Below are positions 43,570 through 52,475 of a DNA stretch of 64,000 nt, piece by piece; position 1 is the first letter of the stretch, and each line of letters begins with the position of its first letter. The DNA is from Actinomadura citrea (GTDB lineage: Bacteria; Actinomycetota; Actinomycetes; Streptosporangiales; Streptosporangiaceae), in NCBI RefSeq assembly GCF_013409045.1, contig NZ_JACCBT010000001.1:4092001-4156000 (forward strand), in the 5' to 3' direction. Both the position numbers and the translations under genes were made by a program. Below the pieces are notes generated by a model. That model was not told where the DNA came from and did no database searches. It saw only the letters and a program-made list of their open reading frames with translations.

Positions 43570-44589
43570 ATGCGCACCACGATGCGGCGCCTGACCGTCG
43601 CCGCCGCGCTCGTCCTCGGACTCGGATCGGTCGCCGCCTGCGGCGACGACGAGCCCACCGGCGGCTCCGGCGGCTCCGGCGGTGCGGCCGGGGCCTTCCC
43701 GGTCACCGTCGCCCACAAGCTCGGCTCCGCGGAGGTGAAGGCCGCGCCGAAGCGGATCGTCGCGCTCGGCGAGGTCGACCAGGACGCGCTGCTCGCCCTC
43801 GGCGTCACGCCCGTCGGCATGGCCGAGCTCACCGGCGTCCAGCCCGACGGACTCGCCCCCTGGAGCGCGCCCGAACTGACCCGCGACAAGCCCAAGCTGC
43901 TCAAGGCGGGCGAGGCGGGCTTCAACCTGGAGGAGATCGCCGCGCTGCGGCCCGACCTGATCCTCGCCGCCGGCGACTTCGCCATCGACAAGGAGTACGG
44001 CAAGCTCTCCAAGCTCGCGCCGACGCTCGCCTACCAGAACGGCCCCGCCGAGGACTCCTGGCAGCAGATCACCCAGCAGGTCGCCGCCGCGATCGGCCGT
44101 CCCGAGGACGGCAGGAGACTCGTCGCCGACGTCGAGGCGAAGATCGCCGGGGTGAAGACCGCGCACCCCGAGCTGACCGGCAAGGAGTTCGCGTTTACCA
44201 GCGTCTTCCCCAACGGCAACATCGGCGTGATGAAGTCCGGCGACGACACGAGCGTGAAACTGCTCCAGCAGTTCGGCATGACGCTGCCCGAGTCGCTGAA
44301 GAAGCTGCCCGGCGACGGGTTCGCCGCCGAGCTGAGCATGGAGAAGGTCTCCGTCCTGGACGTGGACGTCCTGCTCAGCCACTACAACGACGATCCCGCC
44401 ACCCAGAAGAAGATCGAGGGCAACAAGCTGTTCGCCGGGCTCGGCGCCGTCAAGCGCGGCTCGTACGTGGCGCTGGACCTGAAGTCGTTCTGGCCGCTGC
44501 GCACCCCCACCCCGCTCGCCGTCCCCTACGTGATCGACCAGGTCGTCCCGCAGATCGCCAAGGCCGCGAGCGCGGCCAAGCCCGCCTGA
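43570..44589 (+). CDS. Ferric-siderophore-binding lipoprotein (FecB/FhuD type)
   Basis: The 339-residue protein has a lipoprotein signal (basic start, hydrophobic stretch, lipobox SVAAC) followed by a Gly/Ser linker. The class III binding-protein fold is shown by APKRIVALGEVDQDALLALGVTPVG, then LEEIAALRPDLILAAGDFA, and WPLRTPTPLAVPYVIDQVV at the end. It captures ferric siderophore at the outer face of the membrane and delivers it to FecCD permeases, most likely those at 13942-16004. It follows an iron box, and its stop overlaps the next frame (TGATG). Confidence 0.93.
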   Translation: MRTTMRRLTVAAALVLGLGSVAACGDDEPTGGSGGSGGAAGAFPVTVAHKLGSAEVKAAPKRIVALGEVDQDALLALGVTPVGMAELTGVQPDGLAPWSAPELTRDKPKLLKAGEAGFNLEEIAALRPDLILAAGDFAIDKEYGKLSKLAPTLAYQNGPAEDSWQQITQQVAAAIGRPEDGRRLVADVEAKIAGVKTAHPELTGKEFAFTSVFPNGNIGVMKSGDDTSVKLLQQFGMTLPESLKKLPGDGFAAELSMEKVSVLDVDVLLSHYNDDPATQKKIEGNKLFAGLGAVKRGSYVALDLKSFWPLRTPTPLAVPYVIDQVVPQIAKAASAAKPA

Positions 44590-44603
44590 TGCCGGAGGAG
44601 CAC

Positions 44604-45872
44604 ATGCACACCCCCGTCCGCGATGTGGTAGGCATCGGGTTCGGCCCGTCCAACCTGGCGCTCGCCGTCGCGCTCGAGGAGGAGCACGGCGGCGCGGACG
44701 CGGTGTTCTTCGAGAAGCAGCCCGCGTTCGGCTGGCACCGCGGCATGCTGATCGACGGCGCCACCATGCAGGTCCACTTCCTCAAGGACCTGGTGTCGCT
44801 GCGGAACCCCGCCAGCACGTACTCGTTCCTGGCCTACCTCCACGCCCGGGGCCGGCTGGTCGACTTCGTCAACCACAAGACGATGTACCCGACGCGGCTG
44901 GAGTTCCACGACTACCTCGAATGGGCCGCCGCCGCGTTCGAGGACCGCGTCCGCTACGGGACGGAGGTCGTCGCGCTCCGCCCGCACGACGACGAGACCC
45001 TGGAGGTCGTCGTACGGCGCGGCGACGAACTGGAGACGCACCTCACCCGCAACGTCGTCATCGGCGCGGGGCTCGAACCCGTCCTGCCGGAGGGCGTCCA
45101 GGCGGGGGAGCGGATCTGGCACACCGAGGACCTGCTCACCCGGCTCGCCGAGCGCGGGGACTGGGACCCGCGCCGCATCGTCGTGGTCGGCGCCGGGCAG
45201 AGCGCCGCCGAGGCCGTCGAGTACCTGCACCGCACCTTCACCCGCGCCGAGGTGTGCGCGGTCTTCGCGCGGTACGGGTACTCGCCCGCCGACGACAGCT
45301 CTTTCGCCAACCGCATCTTCGACCCCGAGGCCGTCGACCACTACTACGCCGCGCCCGGCGACGTGAAGCGCATGCTGTTCGAGTACTCGCGCAACACCAA
45401 CTACTCCGTGGTGGACCTCGACCTCATCGACGAGCTGTACCGGCGCGCCTACGCCGAGAAGGTCGCGGGCGCCGAGCGGCTGCGCATCCTCAACGTCTCG
45501 CGCGTCCTGGACGTCGCGGACCGCGGCGCCGGCGGGGCGCGGGTCCGGGTCGCGTTCCTGCCGACCGGCGAGGTCGCGGACCTGGACGCCGACGCCGTCG
45601 TCTACGCGACCGGCTACCGCGAACGCGACCCGTTCGACCTGCTCGGCGAGGCGGGCGCGCACTGCCGCTCCGGCCCGGACGGGCGCCCGGTCGTCGAACG
45701 CGACTACCGCATCGCCGCCGAGCCCGGCCCCGAGTGGGGCGTCTACCTGCAGGGGGCGACCGAGCACAGCCACGGGATCGCCTCCTCGCTGCTGTCCATG
45801 ACCGCCGTGCGCACCGGGGAGATCGTGCGGTCCATGGCGCGGCGGTCCGCGAGAGTCACCCCCGGCGTCTAG
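44604..45872 (+). CDS. L-ornithine N5-monooxygenase
   Basis: 422 residues from ATG 44604, which follows GGAGGAG; ATG 44589, inside the upstream stop, is an alternative without a ribosome site. It is of the SidA/PvdA/CchB family: FAD site VGIGFGPSNLALAVAL, substrate-region MQVHFLKDLVSLRNP, NADPH site VVVGAGQSAAEAVEYLH, the DSSFANRIFDPE segment, and VVYATGYRERDPF. It hydroxylates the side-chain nitrogen of ornithine, giving the hydroxamate precursor read by the third A domain of the large synthetase and, by inference, the residue placed on its last carrier. It is the middle gene of the iron-boxed operon. Confidence 0.95.
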   Translation: MHTPVRDVVGIGFGPSNLALAVALEEEHGGADAVFFEKQPAFGWHRGMLIDGATMQVHFLKDLVSLRNPASTYSFLAYLHARGRLVDFVNHKTMYPTRLEFHDYLEWAAAAFEDRVRYGTEVVALRPHDDETLEVVVRRGDELETHLTRNVVIGAGLEPVLPEGVQAGERIWHTEDLLTRLAERGDWDPRRIVVVGAGQSAAEAVEYLHRTFTRAEVCAVFARYGYSPADDSSFANRIFDPEAVDHYYAAPGDVKRMLFEYSRNTNYSVVDLDLIDELYRRAYAEKVAGAERLRILNVSRVLDVADRGAGGARVRVAFLPTGEVADLDADAVVYATGYRERDPFDLLGEAGAHCRSGPDGRPVVERDYRIAAEPGPEWGVYLQGATEHSHGIASSLLSMTAVRTGEIVRSMARRSARVTPGV

Positions 45873-45886
45873 AGGAAGGGAAGCGC

Positions 45887-46096
45887 ATGACGACCAACCC
45901 GTTCGACGACCCCGACGGCACGTTCCTCGTCCTCGCCAACGCCGAGGGCCAGCACTCCCTGTGGCCGGCGTTCGCCGACGTCCCCGCCGGCTGGACGACC
46001 GTCCACGGCCCCGACTCCCGGTCCGACTGCATCGGGTACGTCATGGACAACTGGAAGGACATCCGCCCGCGGAGCCTGGCCGCCGAGGCGCCGTGA
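45887..46096 (+). CDS. MbtH-like NRPS accessory protein
   Basis: The 69-residue protein has the family pattern: NPFDDPDGTFLVLANAEGQHSLWPAFADVPAGW, then the SRSDCIGYVMDNWKDIRP ending with conserved Trp residues. MbtH proteins bind A domains and make many of them soluble and active, so it probably serves the synthetases of this locus. It starts 14 bases after the ornithine oxygenase stop, with GAGGAAGGGAAG before it, and is the last gene of the iron-boxed operon. It converges on the STAND protein gene with a 12-base gap. Confidence 0.96.
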   Translation: MTTNPFDDPDGTFLVLANAEGQHSLWPAFADVPAGWTTVHGPDSRSDCIGYVMDNWKDIRPRSLAAEAP

Positions 46097-46108
46097 GCCC
46101 GCCGCCGG

Positions 46109-49100
46109 TCACGACCGCTCGGCCCTGGCCGCCTCCTCGAAGGCGGCCATGCGGGGCAGGACGTTGCCGAGCGGCGGGATCACCTCCGGCAGTGCCGCCA
46201 TCATGACGGCGGGGGGCGGCAGCCAGCCGTCCTCCCCGATGCCCTGGACGATGAGGCGCTCGGCCTCGGCGCGGTCGCCGTCCTCCACCAGGCGGGCGAT
46301 GACGCCCTCGAACGCCTCCCGGCGGCGGGCGGGCGACCGGATCCCGGCGGCCATCCCCTCGGCCTCCGGCAGCCGTCCCGCCGCGGCGGTGGCCAGGGCG
46401 ATGTCCCGCAGGATGGGGCCCTGCCGGTGGTGGTGCTGCGGCTCCTCGCCGAGGATGCTCTGCGCCTGCTCGGGCAGCCCCGCCCGCAGCGCGGCGGCGG
46501 CGATGCCGGCGAACGTCGCGCCGCGCACCTTGGGGTCGCGCACGCTCCGGGCGATCCGCAGCGCCTCCTCGATGAGACGGACGGCGCGGCCGGTGTCGCC
46601 CAGGGCCGCGGCCCGCTCCGCGACGGCCGCCAGGGTGTTCCAGGCGGGGAACGGCAGCCGCGAGGCCCGCATGATCTCCGTCACCCGCTCCGCCTCGTCC
46701 AGCAGCCCGAGCTGCGCGGCGGCGTGGGCGATGTGCGACAGCGCCCGCTGGTGGCGCTGCTCGTCCACATAGGTCGCGGCGAGCTGCTCGGCCTCGCGCA
46801 GCAGCCGCCGCGCGCGTTCGGCGTCGCCGAGCGTGTCGGCGAGCAGGGCCAGCTCCACGAGCCCGCGGCACCGGGGCTCGGGGTTGGTGATCGCGATGGT
46901 GCGGACGGCCGTCTCTGCGTCGTCCATCGTCCTGCCCGCCAGGTTCGCGTTGCCCGTGGCCGCCACGGCGGCGGCCAGGGAGCCGATCAGCTCGCCGCGG
47001 ATCCGCATGTTGCGCACCCCGCGCGCCTCGCGGACGACCCGGCGGCGCAGGGCCCGCAGCCGCTCGGTGCTCGCCCGGCAGACCGCCAGCAGGACCTCCA
47101 CCCGCAGCCGCGGGTCGGCCAGCCCGGCCGCGAGCCGCTCCGCCAGGTCCAGGTCGCCGATCTCCACGGCGGCCGCCGCGAGCTCGGTCGCCACCCCCTC
47201 GCTGGAGTCGGCGTCGAATCCGGCCAGCCGCTTCTCCCCTTCGGCCAGCAGCCGCCCCGCCGCGCCGGCGTTCCCGAAGCCGTGGGCGGCGCGTGCGACC
47301 TCGGTCAGCGCGGACAGTCCCATGGCCGGATCCGAGACGAGCGCGACCAGCCGCCGCGCCGTGTCGAGGTCGGTCACCCGGGCCGCGGTCGCCGCCAGCT
47401 CCGTCGCGACGGCGTCGCGGGAGTCGGCGTCCAGGTCGCCGAGCAGTTCCTCGGCCGCGGTCAGGAACCGCGCCACGCGGGCGTAGGCCCCGGCGCCGTA
47501 GGCGGTCTCGGCGAGTTCGGCCAGCGCGGAGATCCGCCGCCGGGGACTGTCGACGAGGGCGGCGATCCGCTCCGCCTCCCCGTGGCGGCCCTGCCGGGCC
47601 GCGGCCACGGCGGCGGCCGTGATCTCGAACTGGGTCAGGTGCCGCACCGAGCCCGCGGGAGCCAGCTGCTCGGCCGCGAGGAGGTAGGAGACGGCCTGGT
47701 CGCGTTCGCCCCGGGCCCCGACGATCCGGGCGAGCCGGGCCAGTCCCGTGGCGCGGCGGAAACCGTTCTGCACGCGGTCGACCAGCTGTTCGGCGTCGTC
47801 GATCCGGCCCGCCTTGGCCAGTTCCTCGGCGGCGTTGACGCTCGCGAACAGCTGTTTGCGGGTGCGGCTCATGCCGGCCAGCGCGCGGTGGACGACCTCC
47901 AGGCGGCCGTCCCGCGCGGCCCGCTCCGCGATCGTCCCGAGCAGGGTGTTGCGCTCGTGCACGTCGACGACGAGCACCGCCGCCCGCAGGGCCGGCCCGG
48001 TGAGGCCGAGCTCGGTGGCGGTCCGCGCCGTCTCCGACGGCAGGTCCTGCTGGGACGGGAGGCGCAGCGCCGCCTCGATGCCCGCCTCCAGCACGCCGGA
48101 GGCGCCCTGGAGCTCGGCGACATGGGTCTTGATCAAGAGGTTGACCGCTCGCGCCGCCTTGGGGGACGTCCCCTCCGCCACGGTGAGCGCGAGGGCCAGC
48201 AGGCCGCGTGCCGCGTCGAGGTCGCCCTCCGCCGCGACCGCCGGGGCCGCCTCGACCAGTGGCGCCCACTGCCGCCGCGGCTGGAGCGAGACGAGGTCGG
48301 CGGCCGTCCCCATCAGCCGGATCGCGGTGTCCGGCAGGCCGGCGTCGAGCGCGCCGACGGCGGCGCGGGCCGCGGCGAGCGCCCTGCGATGGCCTTCCAG
48401 CAGCGACATGAGCCTCTCGGCCTCGTCGAGCAGCCCCGCGTCCACGACGGAGGTGAGCAGCTCGGCGAGCGCGGCCTGGCGGGACGGCCCGCCCTTGGCC
48501 GTGACGGTGTCGATCGCGGTCGCGAGCACCGCCTGCGCGGCGGCCCGGTCGCCCCGCAGCGCGCGCGCCCGCAGGATGCCGCCGAGCGCCCGGGAGATCG
48601 CCCGGGCCCCGTTGACCGACGTCCGCGCCAGCTCCTCGGCCGCCGCGAACTCGCCCCGGTCGGCCAGGAGCCGCACGAGTTCGGCGAACGTCTCCCACCG
48701 CAGGTCGTCCGGGGTCAGGAGGCCGGCCAGGCGCTCGGCGTCCTCCTGCAGGCCCTGCTCGGCGGCGGCGCGGGCGGCGGCCACGATGATCGGCCACTGG
48801 TGCTTGCGGTCGGCGAACGACCGCGCGATGCGCTCCACCGAGTCGCACAGCCCGGCGCGGGCCGCGTCGCAGGCCATGCCCGTCATCAGCTCCCTGCGCC
48901 GGATCCGGGACGGAACGACGGAGGTGAAGAGCCGGGTGGCCTCGTCCAGCAGGGTCTCGGCGCGGGTGAAGCCGGGGCCGAGGGCCAGCGCGATCCGGGC
49001 CAGGGTGCGGGCCCTGCGCACCCCGCTCAGGATGCCCCCCGCCAGCAGTTCCGCCTCCTGGAGCCACAGCGCCGCCTCGGTCTCGGTGCCGGACCGGTTC

Positions 49101-51118
49101 GCCGCCTCCGCCATGGAGATCAGGATGTTGGCCTTGATCGAGGCGACGGGGATGTCGCGGGCCATCCGCTCGGCGCGCTCCAGCTCGCCGAGCTCGGTCC
49201 AGGCCACCGCGATGACCTCGGGATGGACGTGGACGGGCAGGCGTAGCTGGTCGCGCCACAGGGCCATCAGGTAGATCACCGCGCGGTCGGGGGAGTCCGC
49301 CGCGAGGAGCAGCCGGATCGAGTCGGTCAGCGTCAGCACGGCCGGCTCCACCGTGCCGGTCCGCTCCAGCAGGCGCCTCCAGCGGCCCGGCTCGTTGAGC
49401 CGCAGGAGGCGGTCCAGGTCCCCGTTGTCGGCCAGCACCTGCGGGAACCGGTCCAGAAGGTACAGGGGGGTGTCGGCGGGCCAGCCCCCGGTCCGGTAGG
49501 TCTCGGCCCAGTCGAGCACCCGCGCCCAGAAGGCGGCCATCGCCTCGGCGCCGAGGCGCTCGGTCGTGGTCTCCCGGATCAGGTCGTGGGCGAAGGAGTA
49601 GCGGTCGCGGCCGCCGTCCTCCCGCCGCTCGACCAGCCGGGCGACGGTCTGCTCGACCAGTTCCCGGACGTCGTAGAGGTCCAGGCCGGTGAGCCGGGCG
49701 ATGTCCTCGTCGGCCAGCCCGCCGCCGGAGGCCGCCAGCAGCCCGAGCACCTCGCGGCTCGTCCGGTCGCGCAGGTGCTGCTGCAGGTCGCGCTCGGCGG
49801 CGTTGCGCGAGGCGCGCGAGGCCTCGTTGGCGGCGAGCGTGCGGCGCTCGCACTCGCGCAGCGGATGCCCGTCCGGGACGTCGGCGGGCACCTCGGGGAA
49901 GTGCCTGCTGGTCACCAGCACGTGGCTGCCGGGCGGAACGTACTCGGGGAGCTGCGCCGCGATGCTGCTCTCGCGGTGCCGCAGGTGGTCGTCCTCGTCG
50001 AGCCCGTCCACGATGAGCATGAGATGGCGGCCGTCGGCGGTGACCCGCTCGACCGCGCGCTGCCACAGGTCGTCCAGGTCGAACGCGGCCGGGACGACTC
50101 CGGGCGTCGGCGTCTCGCCGACCAGCGGGGCCAGCTGGTCGGCCAGTGCGGCCCGGTAGTCGGCCAGCCGCGAGCCGGCCGACCGGGACACGAAGAACGC
50201 GACCGTGATGACGTCGGGGGCGGGGTCCCCGGCGAACGCGGCGGCGAGCGTCGTCTTGCCGGCCCAGGGCTCGCCCACCAGCCACAGGTAGGGCGTGCCG
50301 CTCGTGGCGAACTCCTGGAGCCGGGCGAGCTCGGCGTCCCGGTCGGCGGGGTCGGGGCAGCGGGCCCGCAGCTTGGTGATGGTCGACCAGTACCGCGACC
50401 GGCGCAGCGGCGCGGACGGCCCCGCGCCCCCCGGGTCCAGCCGCACGCCCGCGCCGTCGAGGAGCGCGTTCAGTCGCTCCCGGCTCGGCTGGGGCTCGAC
50501 GAACTCGCCGGCGATCCGCGGCCGGTGCGGCCCGGCGGCGCTGAAGACGCGGGAGGCGGTCAGCGGCCCGTCCGGTTCGGCCCAGCGCACGACGCCGACC
50601 AGCTTGCCGCCGACCAGGACGGGGCCGCCGGACAGGCCCTTGTACCGGCGGCCCGCGCGCTGCGGGGCGTCGTCGCGGTGCAGGTCGAGCAGGCCCGTCT
50701 TGACGTTGGCGCCGAGGAGGACGTCGCCGTCCACCTGGTCGACGTCGCGGACGCCGCCGAGCTCGCTCTCGCGGTCGTGGGAGGCGGGGAAACCCCAGGA
50801 GACGAACCGTGCGCGCCCGGTGCTCCAGGGGTCGACGTCCGCCAGCACCGCCGGGGCCACCGCGGGCAGCGAGCCGTCCATGACCCGCAGCAGCGCCAGG
50901 TCGACCTCGGCGCCCTCGGCGGTCCAGACCCGCTCGGCGGCGACGGAGACCGACTCGTCCGGCGTGACGAGCCGGACCGTCACCGCACCGGAGGAGGCCA
51001 GGACGTGCCGGCAGGTGAGCACCAGTCCGGCGGAGAGCCGGTAGCCGGTGCCGTAGCCCTCCTCGCCCTCCCCGACGAGCACCTCGACGGTGCGCCAGCG
51101 TGGTTCGTCAGGGATCAC
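46109..51118 (-). CDS. Trypsin-like protease-STAND NTPase-TPR protein (predicted conflict system)
   Basis: 1669 residues. Residues 1-~210 form a trypsin-fold protease with an apparently complete triad: His38 in TCRHVL, Asp73 in EVDLALL, Ser163 in GLSGGPV. Residues ~240-560 are a STAND/NACHT-like NTPase: Walker A GEPWAGKTT (282-290), Walker B LMLIVDGLDE (366-375), and a winged-helix region ending YSFAHDLIRETT. Residues ~590-1650 are a long series of helical TPR-like repeats rich in AxRxG/AERLA units, the likely sensor. By knowledge of the group, such proteins are held ready and, on sensing an invader signal through the repeats, assemble and unleash the effector domain, here a protease. The GTG start overlaps the trypco2 stop (GTGA). 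No signal peptide, so it acts in the cytoplasm. Function is predicted, not shown. Confidence 0.9.
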   Translation of the reverse strand: MIPDEPRWRTVEVLVGEGEEGYGTGYRLSAGLVLTCRHVLASSGAVTVRLVTPDESVSVAAERVWTAEGAEVDLALLRVMDGSLPAVAPAVLADVDPWSTGRARFVSWGFPASHDRESELGGVRDVDQVDGDVLLGANVKTGLLDLHRDDAPQRAGRRYKGLSGGPVLVGGKLVGVVRWAEPDGPLTASRVFSAAGPHRPRIAGEFVEPQPSRERLNALLDGAGVRLDPGGAGPSAPLRRSRYWSTITKLRARCPDPADRDAELARLQEFATSGTPYLWLVGEPWAGKTTLAAAFAGDPAPDVITVAFFVSRSAGSRLADYRAALADQLAPLVGETPTPGVVPAAFDLDDLWQRAVERVTADGRHLMLIVDGLDEDDHLRHRESSIAAQLPEYVPPGSHVLVTSRHFPEVPADVPDGHPLRECERRTLAANEASRASRNAAERDLQQHLRDRTSREVLGLLAASGGGLADEDIARLTGLDLYDVRELVEQTVARLVERREDGGRDRYSFAHDLIRETTTERLGAEAMAAFWARVLDWAETYRTGGWPADTPLYLLDRFPQVLADNGDLDRLLRLNEPGRWRRLLERTGTVEPAVLTLTDSIRLLLAADSPDRAVIYLMALWRDQLRLPVHVHPEVIAVAWTELGELERAERMARDIPVASIKANILISMAEAANRSGTETEAALWLQEAELLAGGILSGVRRARTLARIALALGPGFTRAETLLDEATRLFTSVVPSRIRRRELMTGMACDAARAGLCDSVERIARSFADRKHQWPIIVAAARAAAEQGLQEDAERLAGLLTPDDLRWETFAELVRLLADRGEFAAAEELARTSVNGARAISRALGGILRARALRGDRAAAQAVLATAIDTVTAKGGPSRQAALAELLTSVVDAGLLDEAERLMSLLEGHRRALAAARAAVGALDAGLPDTAIRLMGTAADLVSLQPRRQWAPLVEAAPAVAAEGDLDAARGLLALALTVAEGTSPKAARAVNLLIKTHVAELQGASGVLEAGIEAALRLPSQQDLPSETARTATELGLTGPALRAAVLVVDVHERNTLLGTIAERAARDGRLEVVHRALAGMSRTRKQLFASVNAAEELAKAGRIDDAEQLVDRVQNGFRRATGLARLARIVGARGERDQAVSYLLAAEQLAPAGSVRHLTQFEITAAAVAAARQGRHGEAERIAALVDSPRRRISALAELAETAYGAGAYARVARFLTAAEELLGDLDADSRDAVATELAATAARVTDLDTARRLVALVSDPAMGLSALTEVARAAHGFGNAGAAGRLLAEGEKRLAGFDADSSEGVATELAAAAVEIGDLDLAERLAAGLADPRLRVEVLLAVCRASTERLRALRRRVVREARGVRNMRIRGELIGSLAAAVAATGNANLAGRTMDDAETAVRTIAITNPEPRCRGLVELALLADTLGDAERARRLLREAEQLAATYVDEQRHQRALSHIAHAAAQLGLLDEAERVTEIMRASRLPFPAWNTLAAVAERAAALGDTGRAVRLIEEALRIARSVRDPKVRGATFAGIAAAALRAGLPEQAQSILGEEPQHHHRQGPILRDIALATAAAGRLPEAEGMAAGIRSPARRREAFEGVIARLVEDGDRAEAERLIVQGIGEDGWLPPPAVMMAALPEVIPPLGNVLPRMAAFEEAARAERS

Positions 51119-51414
51119 CGGCCGGGCTTGCGGAGCCGGTCACCCACCTCGATCGGCTTGCCGTCGACCCGGGGATCGAGCGTGACCGCCACCCGGTGCC
51201 TGGTGGTCTGTGCGAGCTTGCCCGAGGCGCCCACCTCGACCACCCAGACCTTCACCTTGCCGTTGGCGCCGCCCTCCCGGACCATGGCGACCTCGAACTC
51301 GACCTCGACCGGCCCAACGCTGAAGCGGATCTCCTCCTCGGCGCCCTCACGCTGAGCGCGCGCCAGCTCGTCGCGGATCGCTTTGACTGCCTCTGCCAAG
51401 CCGATTTCCTGCAT
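51115..51414 (-). CDS. Trypsin-co-occurring domain 2 (trypco2) protein
   Basis: The 99-residue protein matches the trypco2 family as I know it: IGLAEAVKAIRDELARAQREG with an amphipathic first helix, then EIRFSVGPVEVEFEVAMVREGG, and WVVEVGASGK, then HRVAVTLDP. The family name comes from its steady pairing with trypsin-domain proteins in predicted conflict loci, and here it overlaps the protease-STAND gene by four bases. Its role is unknown; a regulator or partner of the protease is suggested. The ribosome site GGGGAG directly before ATG 51414 lies in a hairpin. Confidence 0.85.
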   Translation of the reverse strand: MQEIGLAEAVKAIRDELARAQREGAEEEIRFSVGPVEVEFEVAMVREGGANGKVKVWVVEVGASGKLAQTTRHRVAVTLDPRVDGKPIEVGDRLRKPGR

Positions 51415-51416
51415 TG

Positions 51417-51441
51417 CTCCCCATTACTCGTGAGTGGGGAG
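51417..51441 (-). promoter_or_regulatory. Hairpin covering the trypco2 ribosome-binding site
   Basis: On the minus strand, CTCCCC...ACTC and its complement GAGT...GGGGAG can pair, with a small bulge, so that GGGGAG, the Shine-Dalgarno sequence two bases before the trypco2 ATG, is in the stem. This would limit translation until the hairpin opens. Confidence 0.5.
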
Positions 51442-51483
51442 AGTTTAGCGCTTTGTAGCGGGACGGCTTGAATTGAAGGGAGG

Positions 51484-52347
51484 TCATGTCTTCGGCAGGG
51501 ACGGCCTGTCCGCGAAGAACCTGGCCATGAGCTCGCTGGCATAATCCGGCCATTCGTGGCCGCCGCGCTGCCGGGTGCACAGCCCGACGACGACGGGGCC
51601 CGGGCCCGTGCCGACGCAGTCGTCCGGCCCGTCCGGCACCGGCCACGAGAGCGCGGGCAGCTTGTCCACCCATCTCCAGAACTCCATGACGACCTGGACG
51701 GGGATGAACGGGAAATGGACGTCTGCGTCCATGTTCCCGCCGCCCGTATAGGGGACGGACGGGTCCCACGTCCCATGGAAGGCCAGCACCGACACCGGTC
51801 TTCTGGGTGTGCAGCCGATCGCGAGGGCGCCCGACACCACGGCGATCCCGGCGATCCTGTCCGACCGTTCGCACGCGTACCGGTACGCCATGCCGCCGCC
51901 GTTGGAGAAACCGGTCACGAAGACGCGCCGGGGGTCGGCGACGCCCTGCCGCACCAGCGTGTCGATCAGCTTGTCGAGGAACGCGACGTCGTTGACGCCG
52001 GTCCAGCGGGCGAACCAGCAGCAGGCACCGGCGTTCCAGGTGCCGAGGAGCCCGTCGGGGTAGGCGACGGCGTAGCCGTGGCGGTCGGCGGTCGCGTCGA
52101 GCCCGCTCTGCTCGCGGACGTACTCGGAGTCGTTCAGCCCGCCATGCAGCGCGACGATGAGCGGCAGCGGCGCGCCGGCCTCGCGCTGGGGCGGGAGGTG
52201 CAGCAGGTAGGGGCGGTTCCAGTCGCCCATGGGAATGGTGTGCTTCGACGTTCCCGGGGCGTCCTTGGACGCTCCGGCGGGCAGGGGGTGGGCGATGAGC
52301 GTCGCGAGGAGTGCCACGATCATCGCCGCCCGCACGGCGATCTTCAT
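51484..52347 (-). CDS. Secreted alpha/beta-hydrolase (PHB depolymerase/feruloyl esterase family, LpqC-like)
   Basis: The 287-residue protein has a clear Sec signal peptide (MKIAVRAAMIVALLATLIAHPLPAGA) and an esterase domain of the poly(3-hydroxybutyrate) depolymerase/LpqC family. It shows the oxyanion region IVALHGG, nucleophile Ser in GFSNGGGM, acidic residue in FHGTWDPSVPY and His in GGHEWPDY. The paired cysteines (GACCW) are also typical. It hydrolyses esters outside the cell, perhaps plant-wall feruloyl or acetyl esters or polyesters. No operon partner: it lies 69 bases downstream of the trypco2 start region, on the same strand. Confidence 0.88.
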   Translation of the reverse strand: MKIAVRAAMIVALLATLIAHPLPAGASKDAPGTSKHTIPMGDWNRPYLLHLPPQREAGAPLPLIVALHGGLNDSEYVREQSGLDATADRHGYAVAYPDGLLGTWNAGACCWFARWTGVNDVAFLDKLIDTLVRQGVADPRRVFVTGFSNGGGMAYRYACERSDRIAGIAVVSGALAIGCTPRRPVSVLAFHGTWDPSVPYTGGGNMDADVHFPFIPVQVVMEFWRWVDKLPALSWPVPDGPDDCVGTGPGPVVVGLCTRQRGGHEWPDYASELMARFFADRPSLPKT

Positions 52348-52475
52348 AGCGCGATCTAACGCCCGCCGCGCCCCGCCGGGCTACGCACCGGCGCGCAGAA
52401 AAGTCCGGCGCTTTTTGGCGGCCGGCGCGCAGGGCGGCGCGGCGCCGGAGGACGACACGCCGCCGCGGATGTACG

